From Leishmania mexicana MHOM/GT/2001/U1103 (Eukaryota; Euglenozoa; Kinetoplastea; Trypanosomatida; Trypanosomatidae), in contig NC_018315.1 of the NCBI RefSeq assembly GCF_000234665.1, positions 186,001 to 250,000 of the forward strand: a stretch of DNA of 64,000 nucleotides, in the 5' to 3' direction. Positions 31,401 through 42,060 of this stretch are shown one piece after another. The notes beneath the pieces are model-generated. The model was given only the letters and a program-made list of their open reading frames with translations. It was not told where the DNA came from and did no database searches. Every line of letters begins with the position of its first letter. The stretch's first letter is position 1. The position numbers were made by a program, and so were the translations under genes.

Positions 31401-31929
31401 ATTTCCCAAAGAAAGGGAGGACACGCACGCAGAGAGAGGACGACGAATCGAACATCGGAAAGGACAAGTGAAAAAAAAACAAAGAAGTTGCGCGCTGAGT
31501 ACACCGCCCCTTCTTGACCCTCCCCCCCTCCCCACACAGAAGCACTCGCATACAGTCTCCCTTCCCCTTCTCCCCCCACCCAACACGTGTCGGCCCAACG
31601 AAGAAGTAAACGACACTGTTGAGAGCGCTGACAACGAGTACACTGTCAGACTTCTCTCCTTGTCTCTTCTTATCTATTCTCCTGCCCAGCGCCGCCACCC
31701 CCCTCTCTCCTCTCTCTCCTTGGCCTCCTTTTGTCTGTCAAAATTTTTTGTACCTTTGCTTTTTTTTTTTCTTGCCCCCCCCCCCTGTGTGCCTCCCCTC
31801 TCCCCCGTTGTTTCTCTCTCTCTCGCTGCCCTGCTCACTCACCAACCTCCCCTTCTTCCCCCCTGCCCCTTCCCACACTCCCCTTCCCCCTCTTGCCCAT
31901 CTTTTTTTTTTCGTTTGTATTTTCGGCCT

Positions 31930-31957
31930 CTCCTCCTCCTCCTCCTCCTCCTCCTCT
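31930..31957. repeat. CTC trinucleotide repeat
   Basis: Tandem TCC/CTC units within a purely pyrimidine stretch of the 8.2-kb gap. Confidence 0.85.
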
Positions 31958-33267
31958 CTCCCTCCCTCCCTTCCCGTCTTCGGCTTTTTTTTCGTTTCGC
32001 TGCTTCCGTTGCTGTGTTTGTGGTGGAGTCTGACGCGCGGAACCACGTACCACACCCACCCATCCACCTACCCACCCACACACACACACACGCACGCATA
32101 CATACGCACTCCGATCAACAAGAGGAATTCACGAGGGGCTCACACACAAAACACGGAGAAACGGCTCCACCACCTTACCCCTCCGTCTTTGTTTCTTCGC
32201 CTTTTGTCCCCCTCCTTTTTTTCCGTCTTGTCTGGTTCTCCTCTGTCTTTTCTCGCTTCTCGTAGGCTCTTCGTTTTGCACTGTGCCCACTGTCGTTCAT
32301 CTTGTTCACGTCACCCTCCCTCCTCCTCCCTCCTCAGCTCCGTCTTCGCTCACTGCGGGCGTCTGTCGCTGAGTGCGAGTGTGACTCTCCTTTTGTTCCC
32401 TTCTCTCTGCTCCTGCTCTTGTCGGTGCGCCTGCCTGCCATTGCACGAGATTCCTCAGTAGTGTGTGGACGAGGGTGCAACAGAAGGTTTCCTTCACTTG
32501 CGCTCTCTCTTCTTCTCCGCTTCCCTTGCAGGTTGCTTCATCCATCTCGCAGCTGCTCTCCGCACGCGCTCACACAAGCACTCCCCATCACAAGCGCACG
32601 CACGTGTTTGTGTGTGTGTGTGCATAATCTTGAGCTTTTTCGTGTCAACAGACTCGTTTCTTTTTTTTTTTGAAGTCTTTTCTTTGTGTGTGTGTGCGTG
32701 CGTGTATTCCTTCGGAAGGAGAGTTGCCCCCTCTCCCCCTTTTCGTTGCCTGTTTTGTTCATCGGCTTTGCGTGCACCTCCTCGTATCACCCCCCCCCTC
32801 TCTCTCTCTCTGGGGACGTGTGCCAAGGCGAGTGCAGCGCATAACGAAGACGGAAAAGCCCCCCCCCCCCCACCTCCTCCACCTCCCCTCGCTTCCAGAG
32901 AAGTGAACAGTGCCACAGACACAGACACCCACAGACACGAGACGCGAATCGAGTGTTTTGGGTATTGCTTACCTCATTCTCTCGCTCACCGTGCCGCAAC
33001 GAGCTCTTTATTCCTTTTGTTTTTTTTTCCTCGCATTATTCTTGTATGCCTTGGCGAACACATCTGTTTTAGCGCCCCATATTGTTTTCTTTTTTTCTTT
33101 TTCCTTTCCTTGGTCTCTGCGGCTGCGGCTCTGTCGGTGTCTGTGTTGGCTTTTATTCATTTTTTTTTTACTTCTACCCAATATATTTGTATATCTGTCA
33201 AGGCGTCGATTGCTCAAACCTCTCCCTTCCACCCCTCCCACCCACACACACCCTCATCTACGCCTAA

Positions 33268-33293
33268 ACACACACACACACACACACACACAC
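33268..33293. repeat. CA microsatellite
   Basis: About 13 CA units within the 8.2-kb gap. Confidence 0.9.
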
Positions 33294-35180
33294 GCGCAAA
33301 AACAAAAGAGAACGGAGCACAGCCAAAGAGGCGTAAAACATCAGGCGGCAAACGGGCCAACACGCCAAAAGAATCCCCCCTCCAAAAAAAACAAGAAAGA
33401 AGAAGCGTAGATCAGCGACGCACTTTCTATTCCTTCTCTTGTCCTTTTTCCTCGTTCTCCCATTTCAATCTTAGTGACCGGGGGTCTCCCTCTCCCTCTC
33501 CCTCCCCCCAAAAAACGCACACACGTCATACCTTGTGGGGGGGGGGACCCTTCTTCCTTTTCCCACCACCACACGCAAGATCAGTTTTCTTTTTTTCTTC
33601 GTCGTCGCTGTGCTTTGTTCTCTCCGTTTTTTTTTTTCGCGCGTCGTTGTTGACGAATGTGAGCTGCCCCTCCTCCCCCTCCCCCTCCCCCTCTCGTCTC
33701 TCTTTTCCCGTTTCTGTTTTTCTTCTTGGGTTCTCCTCTCCACACTCCAAAACCATCTCCGTGTATCACCTACCTCGTCTCTCTTTTTCCTTGCACGCTC
33801 CTTGTCCGGATCAACGTGCAAAACCCCTCTGGTCGCCCCTTCGCCCTATTCTACTTGACTTCTCTCTCTGTTCTGCCTGAGCGTGTGTATCCGTGTGTGC
33901 GATTTACACGTTGTCGGTCCCTCTCCCTTCCCATCCCTCTCTCCCTTCCCTCATCATCAAGGCTTTATCTATCCGAACGTGTCTAGCGGGTCACCAACGA
34001 AAACAAGAAAAAAAACACGCGACGCACACAGAGACACAACAGCAGCAGCAGCAACTTTTTTTTCGTTTGTTTCCCCCATTTTTTTTTTTACGCTTCCATT
34101 TGTCGATTTTCTCTTGGATTCGAGGATAATTGCTCCCCCCTTGCCGTTCCTCCTCTTTCTCCCCCCTCCCTCCCGCGCGCGCGCCTGTGCTTGTGATTGT
34201 CCGTACTACATCACCACTGACGTTGCTATTTTTGTTTGGCGAAGAGAGGGCACGTGCACACTGCCTTTTTCTGTGATTCTGTATTGTCGTTTTTTCTTCA
34301 CCGCATAGCCTGTCTCCCTGCCTCCCTGCCTCTCACTCCGCTGTTCATTCTTCTCCGTTTCTCACCTTGTCTCGCTTTCCTTGTCCTTCTCTTTTTTTTG
34401 TTTTGTTGCCGTTGTCTTTCGTCTCTTCGCCCCTATAAGGAACACCCGTGTGCGTGTGTGTGTGTGCTGGCTGGCTTGCTTGCTTGCCCCTGCCCACGTT
34501 TTTTTCTCCCTTCATCTCCCCATCTCCGCGTATCTTGCCTCCTCCCCCCTTTTTTGTTCCGACTTGTTTCGCGACGTGTGGCGAACTGCCTGGGGTGTCG
34601 TCGTCGATTTTGCCGTTGCGAGATCGACGCTGCTCTGTTGTTTGCTGCTTTTTTCCCCTTTTTTCCCCTTTTGGTCGTTCGCACAATCTCTCTTTTTTTT
34701 TTCATATTTTGCCTGTGTGCGTTCACGTTATCATTTCTCGTGCCTCTCCACCCCTCGTCCGTTCCCGCCATCTTTTCATCTCTTTTCTCTGTCGTATGTG
34801 TGTGTGTGCTTGAAAATATTTTGTTGCTGTTTGGCGTTTTTTTTTTGTGTTCCCACTGTGGGCGCGCTTTTCTGTCGGTCACATCTTCGCCCCGCCCCTC
34901 CCCCTTTTTAAAAGTCTTCCGTGACAGGGTTTGGTGCTTTCTTCACATTTTCTTCGTGTGTGTTGGACTCAACTCCCCCTCCCTCTCTCTCTGGTCCCCT
35001 CACGCGTTGCTGTCTTCAGTACGACAGACTCTCTCACACGACAACAGACCACGAGAGAGAAAAAAGAAAAGAAAGCAGGAACCAGACGCGACTTCTGCGC
35101 TTCTCTCATACACGGGTGTTGTGTTTCCCAGCGGTCGTCGTGCGGTGACCTCCCCCACCCCTCAAAGAATAAAAGAGAAA

Positions 35181-35312
35181 CATATATCTGTATATCTACC
35201 TGTATACATATCTCTCTATATCTCTCTCTATATATCTGTATATACCTGTATAAATATCTGTCTATATATATCTATATATCTATCTATATCTGTATATATA
35301 TATATGTGTGTG
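35181..35312. repeat. TATC/TATA degenerate microsatellite
   Basis: About 130 bases of TA, TATC and TCTC units, the AT-richest part of the gap, ending in a GT run. Confidence 0.85.
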
Positions 35313-36418
35313 TACATCTAGACTTCACTGTCCTTTTCGAAATTTTGGTTTGCCCTCTTCCCCCCTCACCCCAACCATTTTTCTTGAGCGGCGCTCTTCG
35401 CTGTTTCACATTTTGTTTGTGTGTCTACCGCCATTGCTTATTTCTCTATTTCTCTCCCTCTTCTACCTTTCATATCTGTGACTTGCGGCGTTTGGGATCT
35501 CCCGGCCCCGAGGGGACTCACGTGACAGCAACCCGCGACGCGGTGCACAGTAGTGTTTCAGCCCTCTTGTCTGCTTCAATCGGTCTCCTTGGCTCTGTAA
35601 GTGCGCTGCACCCCTCCCCGATTTTGTGCCGGCGCGGACAAACACAAAAACGGCGACGGTGCAGAGGCGAGCAGGTGTGCTTTGCAGTCAGCAGCAACCA
35701 CCACAGCAACGGCCCCCCTTCTTCCCCTCCCCTCCCTCCACACAAGCTAACAGGATCTACCAAGACAACGGCGGAAGGGCACATAGAGGACTGTGTGTTG
35801 CTACGTGTGTCTTTGGTGTCCCCTCTCGCGACGCTCATTTCCTTCCCCTCCCACCCCCTCGTTTTATATTCGTCCACCGGTGCTCTCTCACGATTTTTTT
35901 GTTTGTTTGCTTCCGTTGTTGTTGTTATTTGGGTAAAATTGTTTATTCCTTTGAGGTGACCCCTCCCCCTTTTTTCCCTTCTCATGTGGGGCTCCTGCTC
36001 CCTTCGGTGCGCAACTGTCTTCTGCTTACGTGTGCGTGCGTTCCTCTTTTTAGTTTCGTCTTCCGCTGTCTCTTCGAGGGGTTTATACGACGAGGAGTAT
36101 ATATATACGTAGAAGACACACAGCTACGCACGGGATCCCATTTTTTCCGTATTATTTCTTACTTTCGACCTGTTTGTTGCCCTTTGGGTATTTCGCGGGC
36201 TTGGCACTCGGCGACACCTTGAGGCGATTTGTTTTTTACCTTGTCGCCTTGGCTTCTCGCTCTCGATTATATTTCTGCGGCTTACAGACGTGTCTCTCTC
36301 TCCCCCTCTCCCCCTCTCTCCGTACGGAGGATACATTATTATTTCATACGTGCATCTTGCCACTGTTTGTTTGTGTATTCGTGAGGTTTGATCGCTTTAT
36401 ATTCGCTCTCCTGTCACT

Positions 36419-36441
36419 GGGTCTCTCTCTTGTTTCCTCAG
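36419..36441 (+). promoter_or_regulatory. Candidate spliced-leader acceptor before the 1133-residue protein
   Basis: TCTCTCTCTTGTTTCCTCAG at the end of a long pyrimidine region, with AG at 36440-36441. It gives a 5' UTR of about 232 nt before ATG 36674. Other sites further upstream in the gap are possible. Confidence 0.5.
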
Positions 36442-36673
36442 GTGTACTTTCAATTTTTTTTCCTTTCGATTACGGCTTTCACGTCGCGTCGTGTGCGTGC
36501 TTTTGTGTGCGTGGAGGTGTCCTCCTCCTCCCCCCTTTCAACGCAACGGAAGCAACGAAATCAGCGGCTGCGTCGGTTCATTGGACGATTTTGCTCCCCG
36601 ACCCCTCTTACTATTATTATTATTTTTTCTCCCTTTCGTGTTTTCTCCTGTTGCTTGTTGTGCACCGCGCGCT

Positions 36674-39600
36674 ATGCACAAATCCCAATCTTCGTCCCCC
36701 CTTTACACCCGTAACTGCGCTACGACCGCCACCGGCACACTCTCAGCTGCTGCCGTCCCTCCCGGGGGTCAGGGCTTCGCTTCGCTTGCCACTGCGCGGC
36801 TTCCTCGGTTTTCGGGGCTTTCACAGAACATTCTGGCCGACGACATGGACAACCTGCTGAGCAGCTGCGACTTCACTGGGACGTTGTTGCCGTGGACCGT
36901 GTTCAGCTCTTCAGACGGCCCCGAAGTGACGACGAATAGGCAGCAGCAGCAGCAACAGGGACCCTCGCAGGCCTTCAGACGTCTGCCGACTCCTGTGCAG
37001 ACAGGATCGATTCCTTTCATGCCCAGCATGGAAGCTCCCTTCTCCTTTTCGGAGTCTGCAGCCGGTGGAAATTCACAGCAGTTTTCCGCATTGCCGTTGC
37101 AACAGCGGCGGCCGTCGTTTATTTCCCAGAGCTTCTCCAATCAGTCTCGCACAGTGAATCAGTACACCGCGTCTTCCTTTGTGCACGCGCTCGACACGAA
37201 AGTTTCTGCCGTCACCGATCCCCACTTTGTGGGCGCACACGACGGTTTTCCGACGTCATTGAATGCGTCGTCGGCCAATCAGGCGGAAGAGGAAACTCTG
37301 AGCCGTGCCATCTCCTACAGCAGCAACCATGGGGAGGCTTGTGGCGATGAACGGTCTCGGCCATTGCGTCAAGCACACGTGCACGGGAGCGCTTCATTCT
37401 TCTCCGCGTCGCTGTCATCAAGGCCTTCCTCGTCACTGTCGCCATCGACGCCCGCTCCCGAGGAGCACATTACCGGGTACACCTCCGTCATTCTGCCTGC
37501 GGTGCCTCCTTCCTTCAGCGGCGAAGACTACTACGAACATGCGATGCATGGCCAGGTGGAGTTTGTCAAGCAGCTGTGCGACGGCACCGGTGACAACGAT
37601 GGCAACGAGCGCGGCGAGCCGGAGGAGCTGGGGAGGCCGTGCGATATGTCTCGCAGCTCTTCGCTGCAACGTCTGCAGCAGTCGGCTTCTCTGCACGTGA
37701 AGGCAGGCAGCCTCGACAGCTTGTCGGCAGCACCAGGCTCTCGAGTGTCCATGGAGGCGGCGGCATTGAGTGTGCTGGAGCAACCAGCGCCGCCACCTTT
37801 GAGCACGTTCCAATCACTCAGCACTGCCACGACCAGCTCTGACGAGCATCAGGCGTATTCGTCAACCAGCGCCGCCGGTGCTGGCGCCGCGCGGGACGCC
37901 CCGGCTAGGGACAACAAATCGAAAGGCAGCGCCCACGCGCAGCCTCAGGCGATTTCAGGGAACTTCCCAACTCCGCTGCTGCCGTCGCAGGGGATGGTTC
38001 TCCTCCAACAGCCGCCGCATCAGCATCGAGCTCCTTTTACCCCATCTCCGTTGCCGGGGCAGACGTGGGCGAGCACTGCTGGGGCTGCGAGTGACGAAGA
38101 GGTGGCCGCTTCCAACAGGAGCCAACAGCAGCTTCAATCAAACACTCATTCTTCGCAGTTGAACTCGCACCAGTACTGTACCGGGGCCACATCGGGGGCG
38201 GCGACGCTGGTAGGCCCGACTTTGTCTGGCAGCGGCGTCTACACAACTTCACCAGCGCAATCTATCAATTCCTCCAATGGCTACCAGACAGGGAGCGGCA
38301 CGCCCCCGTCAGGCGGCCCAGCGCATCTGATCATGCTACTGCCTGCGTCCAGCGAAAACTTGTCTACAGGTCACTCGACGCAAGCTCAGCAACACCTTTA
38401 CGCCATGCAGGTGTCGGCCCAGACTCTCGCCACCAGCGAGACAGCCTCCGCGCCTCGCTATGCACCTGCTCACCGCAGTGGTGCCGTACCATCCCCATCG
38501 ACGCAGATGTCGAGCCCCACAAGGGTGGCTTCTGGTAGCGGTGCCAATGGCGTGCCCCTGCTGTACGTAACAGCACCGACAGCTTTTGCGGGCTTCCCGC
38601 CCACGGCGGTGGGGCGTCAGGTGAACGCATCGGCCACCTCCAGCGTCTCTGGCCACTCGTGCTCCGTCAGTATGACGCCGGTTTCTGCACCAGAGATATC
38701 TTCGCCGAGCTCGCACTACGTGTACCTGCACACTTATCCTCCAGCGAACAACTCGCCATCGCGGCCGCTGCCCCCGCGGCAGTACTCAGGGCACTTCCCC
38801 TCACAAGTGCCTGGCGCGGGCATGCCGAACGCGGTCGAGCAGGCCGCCTCGGCCTCCCTGCACGCCAGGACGTCATCACCCTTGGGCACGGCAGACGCAG
38901 TGCATCTGCCTCACGCCATGAGCACTGAGGCCTTCTCTCCAGCCAGCAAGACGGCTGGGTTGACGTGCCCTAGCATCCGGCCGGTAGCGCCTGCGACAAG
39001 CCCAGATATGCTGCGCAAGCAGGTTAATGTCCACGGTGCCATGATGAACGTGCTGCCCTTTTACCCGTACAACGAGAGTGCCCCGCCTGCGCTGACGGCG
39101 CAAATCGTGATGAGGACCCGATCGGCCAGCAACAGCACTCTCGCGCAGTCCTTGAGCGGGTCGGGCTGGTCGTCACGGTCCGTGAACAGCAACGGAGAGT
39201 GCAACCTGGACGGAAGCCGGCGATCACTGGACGGTTGTAAGAGCCAGGATGGAGCGGAGGTGTCCTCTTGGACGTTGAGAGGTGACACGCACGCGCTGGC
39301 GAACGCGCCTGTGCTGCCCATTTTTATTCAAATGTTCCCGTGCGAGCTGCGTGACCGCGTCGGCCTACTGAACCGCGTGATAGAGGCGACGTGCGGGCGT
39401 GACGCTGGTCTCGTGCAGAGCTTCGAAACCCGCTCCGAGACATCGTTCATCGCCCATGTGCGGACGAACAACGTGTGGGAGTTGATCTACAAGTTGCGGT
39501 GCCGTGTGCTGATGGATCGGTTTGGCTTCTGGTACGCGGGTGACATCGAGCAGTATGTGCGCATGAAGGAGTACTGCGAAAGTGTTCGGCGCCTGCCGCA

Positions 39601-40075
39601 GCAGACGAGGCATTTCCAGACCGATGGGCTGCCCTGCATGCCGCTCGTCGTGGAGCTGTCGCGCTCACTGGACCGCGGGCTGGTCCCTGAAAACACTGGA
39701 CCGCGCTGCTTCGACGAGCTCGTGCCGATCGCCGCCGTGGATCGCCATCGCTCCCGCCTGCAAGGGCCGTCGTCGGTGCACAATGGCCACGCCAACGCGA
39801 GCATGTGCGGTAAGGTCGTGGCTGCCGGCGGCGCCTCTGTAGCTGGCGGTAGCGTTTTCCTCACTAGCGTTGGCGATATGCGGTCGCTGCATGGCGGGGC
39901 GCCGGTTTTTCTGACCAACGAGGGCCACGTGATGATGGTGTCACCGCACATGGTGGCAGGATTGGCGGGTGGTGGCTACAGGGCTGGCGGCGGGATGAGT
40001 GGCAGCACTACGCAGGTGATCCATATGGACCCACAGTTCCTGTCACCATCCTTCACCATCCAGCGAAGCCCGTAA
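36674..40075 (+). CDS. Large Ser/Pro/Gln-rich protein with a conserved C-terminal block, function unknown
   Basis: A 1133-residue protein from the first ATG of the frame (36674); the frame is open from a GTG at 36491. The first 870 or so residues are low-complexity, rich in Ser, Pro, Thr, Ala and Gln, with a short poly-Gln run near residue 95. About residues 880-1000 look folded: LPIFIQMFPCELRDRVGLLN, RVIEATCGRDAGLVQSFETR and ELIYKLRCRVLMDRFGFWYA in sequence, with regular hydrophobic spacing. A Gly-rich tail follows. No catalytic motif or membrane segment is visible. A long disordered body with one conserved C-terminal block is common in trypanosomatid post-transcriptional regulators, but I cannot name the domain and make no functional claim. 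Codon usage is consistent with the neighbouring genes, which supports a real gene. Confidence 0.8.
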   Translation: MHKSQSSSPLYTRNCATTATGTLSAAAVPPGGQGFASLATARLPRFSGLSQNILADDMDNLLSSCDFTGTLLPWTVFSSSDGPEVTTNRQQQQQQGPSQAFRRLPTPVQTGSIPFMPSMEAPFSFSESAAGGNSQQFSALPLQQRRPSFISQSFSNQSRTVNQYTASSFVHALDTKVSAVTDPHFVGAHDGFPTSLNASSANQAEEETLSRAISYSSNHGEACGDERSRPLRQAHVHGSASFFSASLSSRPSSSLSPSTPAPEEHITGYTSVILPAVPPSFSGEDYYEHAMHGQVEFVKQLCDGTGDNDGNERGEPEELGRPCDMSRSSSLQRLQQSASLHVKAGSLDSLSAAPGSRVSMEAAALSVLEQPAPPPLSTFQSLSTATTSSDEHQAYSSTSAAGAGAARDAPARDNKSKGSAHAQPQAISGNFPTPLLPSQGMVLLQQPPHQHRAPFTPSPLPGQTWASTAGAASDEEVAASNRSQQQLQSNTHSSQLNSHQYCTGATSGAATLVGPTLSGSGVYTTSPAQSINSSNGYQTGSGTPPSGGPAHLIMLLPASSENLSTGHSTQAQQHLYAMQVSAQTLATSETASAPRYAPAHRSGAVPSPSTQMSSPTRVASGSGANGVPLLYVTAPTAFAGFPPTAVGRQVNASATSSVSGHSCSVSMTPVSAPEISSPSSHYVYLHTYPPANNSPSRPLPPRQYSGHFPSQVPGAGMPNAVEQAASASLHARTSSPLGTADAVHLPHAMSTEAFSPASKTAGLTCPSIRPVAPATSPDMLRKQVNVHGAMMNVLPFYPYNESAPPALTAQIVMRTRSASNSTLAQSLSGSGWSSRSVNSNGECNLDGSRRSLDGCKSQDGAEVSSWTLRGDTHALANAPVLPIFIQMFPCELRDRVGLLNRVIEATCGRDAGLVQSFETRSETSFIAHVRTNNVWELIYKLRCRVLMDRFGFWYAGDIEQYVRMKEYCESVRRLPQQTRHFQTDGLPCMPLVVELSRSLDRGLVPENTGPRCFDELVPIAAVDRHRSRLQGPSSVHNGHANASMCGKVVAAGGASVAGGSVFLTSVGDMRSLHGGAPVFLTNEGHVMMVSPHMVAGLAGGGYRAGGGMSGSTTQVIHMDPQFLSPSFTIQRSP

Positions 40076-40586
40076 ACAGTGCGCCCACAGACATACAAGC
40101 GCTGATCATGTCACGCTGACCCTCGTGGCTCCTCTTGGGCCACTGTCTATGTTGTTGTTGCGGCCCTTTCATTGCCCATCTCTCGGTGCTGCCCTTCTGC
40201 ACTTCTTTTTTTTCCTTGTGCGCCTCCTCTCCCCCTACCTCTGATACACACATATATATATATCACGGTAGCTCTTGTCCCAGCTTGTATTCAGGTCACT
40301 GCGCGATTCTCATTGCTTGTGTTATATATATATATATGGGGTATATTCTATTATGTACGAGTTCCGAACTCCTCGCTCACACAGCACCCCCACCTCCCCC
40401 TCTTTCTCTCCATCTTGCAAGCTCTTGCCATCCCCCTTCCCGTCGCCCTCTTCACTTTACGCTGGCTATCGTCGTGATGGGGCTCCTCTTTTCCTTCCCG
40501 CTCTTTATACGCTTTTCTTACCTCCTCCTCCTCCTTTTCCCCCCTCCCCTGCCCTAGGTCCCTTGATGACTTCCCGCGTTTCTGTA

Positions 40587-40750
40587 CATATATATATATA
40601 TATACATATACACACGTATGCGTGCATGCGTGCATCTCTCTCTCTATATACGTATATATATCTATATATATATATATATAGATAGATAGATTCCCTCTTA
40701 GAGCTGGCGAGCACCGGCTTTATGCATATATATATATATACATGTATGTA
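40587..40750. repeat. Cluster of TA-rich microsatellites
   Basis: Three TA-dominated arrays in 160 bases, with GCGTGCATGC-type and GATA units between them, in the 3' flank of the 1133-residue protein gene. Confidence 0.9.
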
Positions 40751-42025
40751 TTTACTGTTCATCTCTCTCGCTTTGCTTGTGTGCGTAGTCGGTAACGGAG
40801 CGGTGGCACGGCTCATGCTGCTTGGAGCCGGTGTGTGTCTGTGCGTGCATGCGATACTATTTTGGTTTGTCATGCGTGTGCTTGTCCTTGGTTTGTTGCA
40901 GCTGAATACCGGCGAGGGGCGAGAGCGGGCGATGGTGATGAGGCGACTGGACTCTTTCTCTGCCTACTTCTCGGTGTATTTCTTTTCCCGTTCTTTCACT
41001 CTTTTGAGCTTCCTTCGCTGCATGCGCAAGTGCGCCAGCGCCGTGACAGCGTGCTCTTGATGCCGTGCAGGATAGCGCGTCTCTCTCTGTATACGAGGGC
41101 TTTGCCCCGTCGAATTCATGGCCACATGGCTTCTCCGTGCTTGAAGTGCGTGAATACACATGTATACTTCGTGTGTATCTCTATCTATATGTATATATAT
41201 ATATTAGATTTATGTACGCATGTGTGTGTGTGTACATGTATATTGGGTGCACGTGTATATATGTACGTGTCTATGTATGTATATATATATATACAACATG
41301 TATATGGATGCCTATATGACGGTGTGCGGATGCATATAGGTGTGTGTGGGGGGGGGAGGGTGTTCAACACGTTATGTTCACCCAACGCCCACCTTCTCCA
41401 TCGTTTTGCCTTTACCAGGAACAAAGCAGAACAGGAAAAAAAAAGAACAGAGAAAATGGAACGTTGCATGGCTTTGCGCTTGTGTATGTTGGCTTCCGCA
41501 TGCAGGCATCCTTTCGACGCTACGCTGAGGTTTTTTTTTTTAAAACGAAGGATTGTGCGCGTGCGTCTTCTCCCGTGGCATTCGCGCTTTATTTGTGTCA
41601 CTTCCTTCGTTTTAGGATCCCCTCCTCTTGCCTTTTTTACGCGCTTGTGTGCATGTCGGTATGTGCACATTCTCTTCTCGGGTCACCTTCTCAGCATATA
41701 CACCATCAGAGGCGGGGTGGGGGTGGGGAGAGGGAGAGTCAAGCACGACGTCGCTCAGCGTGGCCACCGCATCCTCCTCCATTCTCTCACTTGTCCCTTC
41801 CCCCCGTTTACGTTTTCCTCCCGTCTTGCTTATTCAGGCCGCTGCGCATCTTCGGTGATGCCGCCGTGTTCCCACTCCCCTTTCTCCTCCTTTTCTTTTT
41901 CGATCGCTGCCCCTCCATTTTTCTACCTCAATTTTTTTTTTTGCCTCAAATCGTGTGTGTTTCTCCATGTGCGCCTCAGCGCGTCACGTGCTGCCAGAGG
42001 GAGTGCACACCGAAATGTATGTCCA

Positions 42026-42060
42026 GTGTGTGTGTCTGTCTGTGTGTGTGTGTGTGTGTG
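42026..42060. repeat. GT microsatellite
   Basis: GT run with two short interruptions. Confidence 0.9.

Larger units (their letters stand above)
28431..36673. other. 8.2-kb non-coding, pyrimidine-rich gap
   Basis: No credible gene on either strand. From about 29540 the + strand is dominated by long T and C tracts, CTC runs (about 31930-31957), CA repeats (33268-33293), TA runs (30537-30561) and a TATC-type microsatellite (35181-35312). Open frames of up to about 470 codons occur, but they translate to Ser/Pro/Leu/Phe or Arg/Glu/Gly low complexity. This may be intergenic spacer plus a very long 5' UTR, with many possible acceptor sites. Confidence 0.65.

Noticed and set aside
31360..35959. Several open frames of 280-470 codons on the + strand in the 8.2-kb gap
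   Set aside because: They translate to Ser/Pro/Leu/Phe/Cys low complexity from C/T tracts, overlap each other in different frames, and show no domain pattern.
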